This document shows positions 36,901 to 46,900 of a DNA stretch of 64,000 bases, piece by piece. This DNA comes from Bacteroidota bacterium (GTDB lineage: Bacteria > Bacteroidota > Bacteroidia > Bacteroidales > FEN-979), in NCBI GenBank assembly GCA_026391795.1, contig JAPLDI010000015.1:132557-196556 (forward strand), given 5' to 3'. The position numbers and the translations under genes were made by a program. Positions within the stretch are counted from its first letter, which is position 1. Each line of letters starts with the position of its first letter. The notes under the pieces were generated by a model, which made no database searches, had not been told where the DNA came from, and saw only the letters and a list, made by a program, of their open reading frames with translations.

Positions 36901-38517
36901 ATGAAAAAATTACTTTTACTCAGTTTATTCTTATCGCTCATCTTCGTTTTTCAAAACGCCCGGAGCCAGGGATTGGAGAATTTCGACAATTATCCTGAAA
37001 CTGCAAATGCATACCATAACGGTACATTTCTTGGACAGGATGGCTCCACCTGGACCTACAATCAGTGCCGCGGAGATTCTGTGATTGTTGCCCCGACCCC
37101 GACACTCGGGAAAGGCAGAACTCCTACTGCAGAAGTTTTTTCAGGTACACTTACCGGAGGTTGCGGAACATTAAGTTTTGATTATGAACAGGTTTTTACA
37201 ACCAGTGTTGCCCTTGATGTTTTTGTTAACGGAATTTTAATCACTACCGTTACAACCACCGGCGAACAGGGAATTGTGAAAAATACCGGCACCATCAATG
37301 TAAATACAGCAGGTACTTTTGTGCTCGATTTCAAACAGAATTCGACTACGTCCGGCCAGGTTTCCATTGACAACATCGTATGGACAGGCAACAGTACGGT
37401 TTTACCGGAACCCACTAACTATCCGACAAATTTTACGGCGACACCCGGATACTTTAAAGTTGTCCTAAACTGGACTGACGCTACGGGTGGACAAGTGCCG
37501 ACATCTTACCTGATTAAGGCAAGCAATGCAAATAACATTGTTGCACCCGTTGACGGAACTCCTGTACCGGATGACCCGAACCTGGCAGACGGAAGCGCTG
37601 CTCTCAATATTTTGCCGGGTGTTCAAACCTGTATGTTTACCGGACTGGCTAGCAATACTCCCTTCTACTTTGCTATCTATTCGTATACCAATTCAGGATC
37701 ACTCATCAACTATAAAACCGATGGAACTGCTCCTACTGCAACTGCAACTACCCCGAACGGTGTGATTATTTTTCATCGTGATTTCAATGACAGGGCGCTG
37801 TCACCGATGATTGCTCAAAATATTGTCGGACCGGATCAATTCTGGATGATTGATACCATTCACGGAACCTCTGCCTCCCCATGCGCAAAGATGAACGGTT
37901 ACCTTGCGCCCAATAATGTGCCGAATGAAGATTGGCTGATCACTCCTTCGATGAATTTTGACCTTTATAACAGCGAGGTTCTGACATTCATGAATGCATA
38001 CAGTTATGCAGGGAATCCACTTGCCGTAAAAATTTCCAATGATTATGACGGTTCGGGTGATCCCAATTCAGCCACATGGGTTGATCTTTCCCCGATCTTA
38101 TCACCAGGCGGCTATGTCTGGACTTCATCCGGAGACCTTGATGTTCATACGGCAACAGGGGCCAGTATCTACATTGCATTCAAATATACCTGCGATGCTA
38201 CGAACTCCTCAACCTGGGAACTTGATGATATCCTTGTTCTGGGCACACCTATTGTTGGTGTAGGAGAAAAGTCGAATTCAACCGATTTCACAATCTCCCC
38301 GAACCCGTCACAGGGAATGGTAAAACTGGTATTCGGCGATAAAGGAGGAAAAGAGATCCGTATCCTGAATGTGACCGGGAATAAAGTTTACCAGGGAACA
38401 ACGGATCTTTCGAATCTGAACCTTGATCTTTCAACCCTGTCGGCAGGGATCTATTTTGTTCAGGTAACCGATGACAGGACATCAAAAATTACTGTGAAGA
38501 AACTCATTATCAGGTAG
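36901..38517 (+). CDS. T9SS cargo protein with choice-of-anchor J/cleaved adhesin domain
   Basis: This 538-residue protein starts with a signal peptide (about 1-22). A beta-sandwich domain (about 23-165) precedes a fibronectin type III-like region (about 175-290), then a choice-of-anchor J/cleaved adhesin domain (about 297-450) with FNDRALSP, WLITPSMNF, SNDYDGSGDP and WELDDILVLG. The last ~80 residues form a type A sorting domain (ISPNPSQG, SAGIYFVQV, KKLIIR). Such domains are found on secreted proteases and adhesins; no protease domain is present. It follows the previous cargo gene by 50 nt and ends at a terminator. Confidence 0.86.
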   Translation: MKKLLLLSLFLSLIFVFQNARSQGLENFDNYPETANAYHNGTFLGQDGSTWTYNQCRGDSVIVAPTPTLGKGRTPTAEVFSGTLTGGCGTLSFDYEQVFTTSVALDVFVNGILITTVTTTGEQGIVKNTGTINVNTAGTFVLDFKQNSTTSGQVSIDNIVWTGNSTVLPEPTNYPTNFTATPGYFKVVLNWTDATGGQVPTSYLIKASNANNIVAPVDGTPVPDDPNLADGSAALNILPGVQTCMFTGLASNTPFYFAIYSYTNSGSLINYKTDGTAPTATATTPNGVIIFHRDFNDRALSPMIAQNIVGPDQFWMIDTIHGTSASPCAKMNGYLAPNNVPNEDWLITPSMNFDLYNSEVLTFMNAYSYAGNPLAVKISNDYDGSGDPNSATWVDLSPILSPGGYVWTSSGDLDVHTATGASIYIAFKYTCDATNSSTWELDDILVLGTPIVGVGEKSNSTDFTISPNPSQGMVKLVFGDKGGKEIRILNVTGNKVYQGTTDLSNLNLDLSTLSAGIYFVQVTDDRTSKITVKKLIIR

Positions 38518-38575
38518 TCTTTAATTTCCTGGCTTGATGATGTTTTTCAGAAAAGTCAGGATGATCAATGGATAT

Positions 38576-38618
38576 AAAAACTGCAATTCCGGGACATGGG
38601 GTTGCAGTTTTTTTTTTG
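38576..38618 (+). terminator. Rho-independent terminator after the cargo pair
   Basis: Arms AACTGCAA (38579-38586) and TTGCAGTT (38602-38609) are exactly complementary and are followed by about ten T. Confidence 0.9.
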
Positions 38619-38628
38619 TGAATTTTTT

Positions 38629-38768
38629 ACAGTAAAGACACGAAGAGGCAAAGAATTTCTTTCTTGAAACACCCATTCATGCCGGCCCGATTCAAGATCA
38701 TCAAAGGACCGAGTCAATCTTGTAATTATCAGGTATTGGCGACTTAACGTCTTTGCGGGTAAAGATTT
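38629..38768. repeat. Degraded member of the ACCGCAAAGACGC inverted-repeat family
   Basis: The left arm AGTAAAGACACGAAGAGGC and the right arm CTTAACGTCTTTGCGGGTAA resemble the arms at 3931-4027 and 23303-23385. Here they are about 100 nt apart and contain mismatches, so pairing would be weak. Confidence 0.6.
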
Positions 38769-38783
38769 CTAATGAATTATCCA

Positions 38784-38791
38784 TAAATTTG
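38784..38791 (+). promoter_or_regulatory. Candidate -7 box for the gene at 38810
   Basis: TAAATTTG matches TAnnTTTG and lies 18 nt before the start codon. The nearest TTG upstream is 28 bp away, inside the repeat, longer than normal. Confidence 0.35.
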
Positions 38792-38809
38792 TAGAGGTAA
38801 ACCAGCCAA

Positions 38810-40381
38810 ATGTTCACGAAGTTCCTTTTAACAGTAATACTTATCGTCCAGTTTCTCGCAGGATCCACTTTAAAAGGACAGGATTCACGACCTCCGTCCG
38901 GTGACAAATTGGTAAGGGTTGAAATTCCGGTTCGGTCAACTGATGAAACCTACCATATCATTCCCCTGGATTCGACAGGTATTCTGCTCTTTTTCAAAAG
39001 TGTCGAAACAGTCAATGATTCCCTTACGAAATGGTACTTCTCTCTATATGACAATAGCCTGAAACCCCTGTGGGTGAAAAGTGTTCCTGTGAGAACCGGA
39101 CTTGAAATCAGGGATAATTTTCGTGGAAAAGAAATGATTACATTTTTATTTCTTGCAAACGAGAAAACAAAAATTGCGGGTGGAGGGGAGATGATCCTGA
39201 GGCTGGATTGTAAATCGGGAAAATTTACAGGAACCCGGTTTGCTTTGAGCGGGAATATTGTTCCTTCTGAGTTTCTTGTATTCAAGAACACTACTTTTCT
39301 GGGCTACAATCAGAAGAATGAACCTGCACATATGCAGATTACCGACCTGGACTCGGGTAAAGTTGCAGATTATCCGTTGACATTCCCAGGTGTAAAATCA
39401 ATCCTGACTGGTTTTATTCTCGATACGTTGACAGGCTCCTTCTATGCCACGATCAATAAACCGGTTTCGAAGAATAATGTCGCTTGTGATCTTGTCAGGA
39501 TGAGTTTTTCAGGTAAGCCTCTTTCTGAAATAGCGATCAATACTGTTTCTCCCATGTGGGAAATCCGAAATCCTCAACTTATCCTGGTCAATCCTGATGA
39601 ACTCCTTTTAATTGCCAACTATTCCGTTTCCGGGCGTTCAGAGAAGAATGTCTCGTTCTCGGGAGCGTCCGGATTTTATACTTGCAGATTCAAATATGGA
39701 ATTCAGACGGATATTCGTTTAAAGAATTTTCTTGATCTGAAAAATTTCAAAAACATCGTCGGGGAGAAGGATTTGGCGGCAATCCAGAAGAAGGCATCGA
39801 AAAAAAACAAACCTGTCAATGATTTTGTTTCAGAGATTAACTTATTGATACATCCCCTTTATATTCACAATGACCAGATCGTGTTTATGGGAGAGAGCTT
39901 TGTCCCGGAGTACCATCCGGAAAATTTCACAGAATTTGATTTCTACGGACGCCCTTACATTAATACTTACAATGTTTTTGACGGATATCGATATACCAGT
40001 GCAGTCGTTGCCGGATTTGATAACACCGGGAGCCTGAAATGGGATAATACGATGGAAATAAGGAATCTAATCTCCACGGAACTGACCCCAAAGGTGAACC
40101 TCTATTTTGCCTCCGCCGATACCATGGTGCTTTGTTATTCAAGTGAGGCAAGGATCGCTTCAAAAATTATCAGGATGAATGACATTGTGGAGAAGCTTGA
40201 TTTTTCTTCTTTGGAGCAGATGAACCCGGAAGATAAAATGATCTCGGATACGAAAAATTTCATGGTTCCCTGGTATGGACCCTATTTTCTTTGCTATGGG
40301 TACCAGGAAATTAAAAACATCAATTCGTCAGAGAATAAAAAAAGGCTGGTTTATTACTTTACCAAGGTAAAATTTGATTGA
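38810..40381 (+). CDS. Uncharacterised exported protein, beta-propeller-like
   Basis: This 523-residue protein has a signal peptide (about 1-23, ending LKGQ). The rest is a succession of short beta strands such as WYFSLYDNSLKPLWVKSVPV and VAGFDNTGSLKWDNTMEIR, which suggests a propeller-like fold. There is no T9SS sorting domain and no lipobox, so it is probably periplasmic. I do not recognise the family. Its terminal VYYFTKVKFD is not informative. Function unknown. Confidence 0.7.
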   Translation: MFTKFLLTVILIVQFLAGSTLKGQDSRPPSGDKLVRVEIPVRSTDETYHIIPLDSTGILLFFKSVETVNDSLTKWYFSLYDNSLKPLWVKSVPVRTGLEIRDNFRGKEMITFLFLANEKTKIAGGGEMILRLDCKSGKFTGTRFALSGNIVPSEFLVFKNTTFLGYNQKNEPAHMQITDLDSGKVADYPLTFPGVKSILTGFILDTLTGSFYATINKPVSKNNVACDLVRMSFSGKPLSEIAINTVSPMWEIRNPQLILVNPDELLLIANYSVSGRSEKNVSFSGASGFYTCRFKYGIQTDIRLKNFLDLKNFKNIVGEKDLAAIQKKASKKNKPVNDFVSEINLLIHPLYIHNDQIVFMGESFVPEYHPENFTEFDFYGRPYINTYNVFDGYRYTSAVVAGFDNTGSLKWDNTMEIRNLISTELTPKVNLYFASADTMVLCYSSEARIASKIIRMNDIVEKLDFSSLEQMNPEDKMISDTKNFMVPWYGPYFLCYGYQEIKNINSSENKKRLVYYFTKVKFD

Positions 40382-40411
40382 GCCTGCGGGAGGGCCTTCC
40401 AAAAGTAGCTG

Positions 40412-40726
40412 TTACTGTATGATCAGCAATTGTTTATCACAGGAATAAATGGTCAGGGTAGTGTCCCTGTCAATCCCGGTAGCTGAGATATTGACCGAGT
40501 AAGAAGCATCACCAGTAAGATCAGAACAATGCATATTGTCTTTCAGAATCGGGAACTGGTCGTGAGTGGTTTTAATGGTTACGGTTATTGTGGAATCCAG
40601 TTTGTTGACAATACATAAAACACCCTTTCCATTACAGGGAAGAGCATCCTTCTTCTTTTTGCATCCTGAACTTATAATGAAAGTGCCGAGAATCAATAAA
40701 ATGAGTAACGGAATATATTTTTTCAT
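40412..40726 (-). CDS. Small lipoprotein of unknown function
   Basis: This 104-residue lipoprotein starts at the ATG at 40726 (MKKYIPLLILLILGTFIISSGC); an upstream start would add 21 residues before the signal peptide. The lipobox cysteine is followed by KKKKDALPC. The mature part has two cysteine pairs (CNGKGVLCIVN and CSDLTG/IYSC) and strand-like segments. I do not recognise the family. It is on its own, convergent with the preceding gene. Confidence 0.65.
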   Translation of the reverse strand: MKKYIPLLILLILGTFIISSGCKKKKDALPCNGKGVLCIVNKLDSTITVTIKTTHDQFPILKDNMHCSDLTGDASYSVNISATGIDRDTTLTIYSCDKQLLIIQ

Positions 40727-40836
40727 AAGCACCAGGTTAATGATTGCAAAAATAAGAGGATAAATTGAATAACAAAATTTATTTTGCAATATTGTTCAGG
40801 CAACCAAAATTATTAGTGCGTGTCTAAATGACATAT

Positions 40837-40867
40837 TTGGGATATTGATAATAATTTTTTACTTTTG
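40837..40867 (+). promoter_or_regulatory. Bacteroidota-type promoter of the giant adhesin gene
   Basis: TTG at 40837-40839 and TACTTTTG at 40860-40867 are separated by 20 bp, the ideal spacing for this phylum. The leader to the ATG at 40945 is about 75 nt. Confidence 0.65.
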
Positions 40868-40944
40868 TTGGATAATGATGTGTTGGCGTTTTTCAGAGAC
40901 CAGAAGCTGTAACCTTTTTTCTTAATTTTAGTATAAAAAATTGC

Positions 40945-43900
40945 ATGGGAATCAAACATTCTAATAACAAAAATATGTTCCATAGATTTTTACTCTACCT
41001 CACCTGTACGTCCCTGCTCCTGGGTGTGAATTCACGATCGCTCAATGCCCAACCCTGTGCGGATACCCAGCCCGTTATTGCAGGAGCGCAAGTCGTAGTC
41101 AACAACCAATTGGGTGTTATTTATTCAACCCCGAACATTCCGGGACACACCTATCTCTGGAATATTGTTGGCGGGGCGATCACATCCGGTGGAAATTCCA
41201 GTATGGTTACAGTCAACTGGGGCCCGGTCGGAGCCGGCTCATTAAGTGTTACAGAGACAAACCCCTCAATTCCATGTTTCTCCACAGTATCAAAAAATAT
41301 TAAAATTCAGCCCTTGCTTATCTCTTATTTTTATTACACCAATACCTCTTGTTACGGAGATATGCTTTCATACTGGGATAATTCAGTTAATGACGCCGCA
41401 AAACCCATTGTTAATTATTTTATTGATTTCGGAGATGGCACAGCGCCCTACAATTCTCCTGTTAAACCGAACCCGGTACTTCATACCTATGGAGCTCCCT
41501 ATAACATTACTTATACCATTACTTACGTGGTTACCAACAATGAAGGAGCTACCGATACGATCTATGATGCAGTTTATGTGAACCCCAACCAGTTCATACC
41601 AACAGCGGCATTTAACTCTACCATCCCCAATTGTTCTTATCAGCCGGTAAGTTTTGACGGATCAATCTCAACAACTCCTTTTTTGACAACCCCCTTTGAA
41701 CGGTATTCCTGGGATTTCGGGGATCCTGCATCCGGAGCAGCCAATTTTGATTCCTGTAAAACCTGCAGTAAGCCTACCCATTTGTTCACAGGACCCGGAA
41801 CTTATAATGTCACGCTCAGCGTTCTCAATCACACATCATGCACGAATTCAATCACACAGCAGATCGTTATTGCCCAATCCGTACCCACTGCTTCTTATAC
41901 ATTTTCCGCGCCGACCTGCGAGAACAACCCGGTGTTTTTCACCGATAATTCAACATTCCCTGCAGGGAAAGATATTGTTTCATGGCAATGGTATTTTGGA
42001 GATCTTTCAGCACCGGTAATCATCAATACTCCGGCCAGTCCGAATGTCTCCCATACTTTTCCGGCACTCGGTCCCTATACTGTTGAGTTGAGGGTTACCA
42101 ATAACCTTGGATGCATCGACTCAGCTTACCATAGTGTTACACTTACTCCTTCTCCCATTGCTGATTTTACTTACGGAGTTCCCTGTGCGGGAGATACAAT
42201 GCATTTCCAGAATCATTCCAAACTGAATAACGGACCAGCTATCGTTTCTTACAGCTGGGATTTTGGCGATGCTGCTTCAGGAAACAATACCTCCAACCAG
42301 GTTGACGGAACTCATATTTATGCCAACGCCGGCACCTATACGGTTACACTTGCCATTGCAAACCTCACAGGATGTCCCGATACAGTCAGGAAAACGATCA
42401 CCATCAACCCCAGACCTGCTGTTGAGTATTCATGGAATGTTGGAGCAATAAACAACCAGATTGCATTTCATGTTGATTCGACTATCACTGATCTTGGATT
42501 GGTAGGTTACATGTGCCATTGGAATTTCGGGGATGGTACTTACGGAGTTGGGCATAACCCGGTTCATACCTACCTCGGATCCAACAATTGGATAGCAACG
42601 CTTACCGTTACCGATACAATGGGTTGTTCAAATTCGATCAGCCATACCATCTATGTTCCTGAAATACCCATGGCATTCTATTCAAGCAATGCACCTGTCT
42701 GCCTGAATACGCCGATGTGTTTCACTGATCTTTCTTCCGTTCCTTCACCACCTTTTGGATTTATTACCACATGGGTATGGAATTATGGTGATCTGTCACC
42801 ACAGGATACCATTCACTTTCCCAATAATCCGAATACTTGCCACACCTACGCAGTACCGGGAACTTACCTGGTTTCGCTTACGGTCACTGATAACTCAGGG
42901 TTTACCGACACCTACAGTCATAATCAGACTGTATTGCCTTTACCGATCGCAAACTTCTTTAATACTACGGGTTGCGAAGGTAAACTGGTGCAGTTTACGG
43001 ATGCCTCTTTCCCCAATGGCGGTGGGAATATTATTTCCTGGGACTGGTTGTTTGACGATCCCTTATCCGGCATCGACAATACTTCAAATCTCCAGGACCC
43101 GACCCATATATTCAATACCGGCGGAGTAACTTACAATGTCAGGCTGATCATTCATAATTTTGACGATTGTGTGGATACGATTGTCAAACCGGTTTATATC
43201 TTCCCTTCCCCTCCGGTTGATTTCACAAGAGATACTGCCTGTTTGGGTGATCTTGTACATTTTTTTGCCAATACCACCATTACCCATGTAGATTCGATTG
43301 TAACATGGTCATGGGATTTTGGAGATGGAACCCCACCCAGTACAGACCCGATCAACACTTCTCATCTGTACACGGCTCCGGGTATTTATGTTTGTACCTT
43401 GACGGTTATTGATCACCACGGTTGTGTGAATACAGTATCTCACCAGGTAAAAGTTAATCCAAAGCCGATCCCGGAATTTTCATGGTCAGTGCCGGCTTGT
43501 ACCGACAGCCCGATATTGTATACGGATCAGTCAACTGTTCCTGCTGGATATACAGGCTATATTGCAAAATGGATGTGGGATTTCGACGACGGGACAACCC
43601 AAACGATTACCATTCCGGCATCCCCGAATGTCACACATACATTTGCAACCGGTAGCCTTACTCATCTCGTCCGCCTGACTGTATGGACAAGTGACAGCTG
43701 TACATTATTCAAGGAACACCTCATTAACAGCATTCCTTCTCCTATCGCCAATTTTGATTATTCAACCATTTCCTGTAAAGGACAACCCGTTCAGTTTAAC
43801 GACTTGTCTCAGGTAAACGGAGGGGGAGGCATCACCATATGGAACTGGAATTTCGGAGATCCTGGTTCAGGATTTAATAACCTTTCTACGCTTCAGAGCC

Positions 43901-46900
43901 CTGCACATACGTTTGCAGTTGCCGGCTCCTATACGGTTACCCTGATCATTCAGAATTCTACAGGTTGTCATGATACCATTGTGAAAACAGTTACGGTCAA
44001 CATGCTTCCTGTATCTGACTTTCATGCCGATACAGCCTGTCTAAACAGTGTGACCCAATTCACCGACCTTTCTGTTCCTAACGCAGCGAACATCATAACC
44101 TATTCATGGAATTTTGGTGATGGTTCACCTTTGTCCTCCATGCAGAACCCAACACATACCTATTCGACATACGGGGTTTTCAATGTGAAGCTAACAATTG
44201 TCAATTCAAACGGCTGTACGAAAGATACTACAAAGCAGATCCTCGTGAACCCGCTGCCCATTCCTGAGTTTAGCTTCACTTCACCGAATTGCTTGGGCGC
44301 TGTGGTTTGCTATACGGACCTTTCACATACTGTATCCGGGTATCTTGGCAGTATTGTCAAATGGGTCTGGGATTTCAACGATGGAACTACTCAAACCGTA
44401 CTATTCCCCGCCAGTCCGAATGTCTGTCATACTTTTGCCGGTAGCGTCCTTTCACATAATGTCCGGCTGACGATTACCACCAGTGACAGTTGTACTGCTT
44501 TTATAGACCATGTGGTCAACAGTATCCCTTCACCGATCGCTAATTTCTCATTCCCGGGGACCACCTGTACGAGCCAGTCGGTTCAATTCTCTGACTTGTC
44601 TCAGAACAACGGGGGGGGTGCCATCATCTCCTGGGATTGGAATTTTGGTGATCCTCCAACCGGGGTTGATAATACATCAAATGCACAGAACCCTGTTCAC
44701 TTCTTCTCCGGCCCCGGAACCTTTACCGTTTCGCTGATCGTAAAGAATACCAGTGGTTGCCAGGATACCATTCTGAAAACGGTCATTGTAAGTCCATTAC
44801 CGGTTGCAAACTTCACTGCAGATACTGCATGCCTGGGTTCCCTCACCACGTTTACGAACAGCTCTCTTCCGAATTCAACCAACATCATATCTTATAACTG
44901 GGATTTCGGAGATGGATCCCCTAATTCTCCTTTGCAGAATCCAACCCATACTTACGGTACCTATGGGATAAAGAACGTTAAACTGACGGTTGTGAACAGT
45001 AACGGATGTGTGAAAGATACGACCAAACAGGTCCTGGTACACCCGTTACCCCTTCCGGCATTTTCCTATACTACCCCAAACTGTATGGGCGCATCGGTTC
45101 AGTTTACCGATCAATCAACAACTGTTGCAGGTTATCTGGGATCCATTGTAGAATGGGTCTGGGATTTCGGTGATGGTGGTTCGACTACGATCTGGTTTCC
45201 CGGGAATCCAAGCGTAACCCATACATTCTCAGGAGGAGCCCTGCAGCATACAGTGCGGTTGACGGTTAAGACTTCCGACAGTTGTACTGCATTCATAGAG
45301 CATGTGGTCAACAGCATGGCTGCACCACTGGCCAGTTTCAGTTTCCCCACCAGCAATTGTGCACACCAGTCTGTTCAGTTTACAGACCTTTCGCAGGCAA
45401 ATGGTGGTGGCAACATTATTCAGTGGCATTGGGATTTCGGCGATCCCGGTTCAGGTGTTCCCAACAATTCCACCTCACAGAATCCTACGCATATCTTCTC
45501 CACTTCAGGTGTCTTCACAGTGACGGAGATTGTATACAACGCATCGGCCTGTTCGGATACCACTACACGTACGGTTACAGTGATCCCTCTTCCGGTTGCT
45601 AACTTCCGTGCTGATACTGTCTGCCTGGGATCGCTTACCAGCTTCTTTGATCAGTCAACAGCTACAGGTACAATTACTCAGCGCTACTGGGAATTTGGCG
45701 ACGGGCAGTTCTCGAATTCAACAAACCCGACGCATATGTATGCCACCTCAGGAGTCTTTATTGTTAGATTGACAGTTACAACCGCTGAGGGTTGCATAAA
45801 AGACACGACAAAGTCTGTATTGGTAATACCCAAACCTGCTGCATCCTTCACAACGGATGCACCGGCCTGTTCAAGTGATACGGTTCATTTTACGGATCTT
45901 TCAACAACTCCTCACGGAACTATTGTTACATGGAAATGGGATTTTGGAGACGGCAATTCTTCAACGATTAATTTCCCGGCTTCTCCCAATGTCAGTCATT
46001 ATTATACAGCAGGAGGAACCTACACTGTTGTTTTGACCATTACAACCTCAGACAATTGTACAGATCAGATTTCGACTCCGGTTCAGATACAGGCTTCTCC
46101 TTTGGCCAACTTTACCTATGCCACTACACGGTGTGCCCTCATGCCTGTGCAGTTTACCGACCTTTCGCAAACCGGTGGAGGAAGTACCGTCACTCAATGG
46201 CTATGGAATTTTGGAGATCCGACATCCGGTTCTGCCAACACCTCTACCATCAAAAACGCTACACACAGCTTTACTCATAGCGGGACTTTCAGTGTTAACC
46301 TGATGGTTACCAGTGCGACAGGGTGCACGGATTCAATCAGCAAAACAGTCTCTATCAATGCTTCTCCGCAGGCAAAATTTGTTGCCGATACGGCATGCGT
46401 TGGAGGTAATACTCAATTCACCGATCAGTCAGTTGCAAATTCCACGAGTATATCCTCCTGGGAATGGAATTTTGGTGATCCTGCTTCCGGGACCAACAAT
46501 GTTTCTAGTTTGCAGAACCCAATTCATACCTATGGTTCACCCGGACTTTATTCAGTAATGCTAACGGTAACCAACTCGAACAGCTGTGTTCATGATACCG
46601 TCATCCAGGTTGCTGTTAATCCTAAGCCACAGGCCATGTTCAGTGCATCTGTCTCCTGTGTAGGAGATTCGACGGCCTTTACTGATCTGTCGATTGCCCC
46701 GGGTAGCGGAATTTCCGCCTGGTTCTGGGATTTCGGAGATGGAGGTACTGCCACAATTCAGAATCCGAAGCACATGTATATGACGGCATCAACCTTCAAT
46801 GTCAAACTGAGGGTAACCAATTTGTCTAACTGTTCGGATTCCATCCTCATTCCTGTAACAACACGTCCGAAGCCTGTCGCATCTTTTGCCTATACCAGTT

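Noticed and set aside
45282-46303. Several frames inside the PKD gene on the same strand in other phases
   Set aside because: They arise from the repeated coding DNA and have no starts, signals or domains of their own.
41983-46720. Regularly spaced repeats reminiscent of a CRISPR or satellite array
   Set aside because: The period is about 790 bp and the repeats are coding and in frame; they are PKD module triplets.
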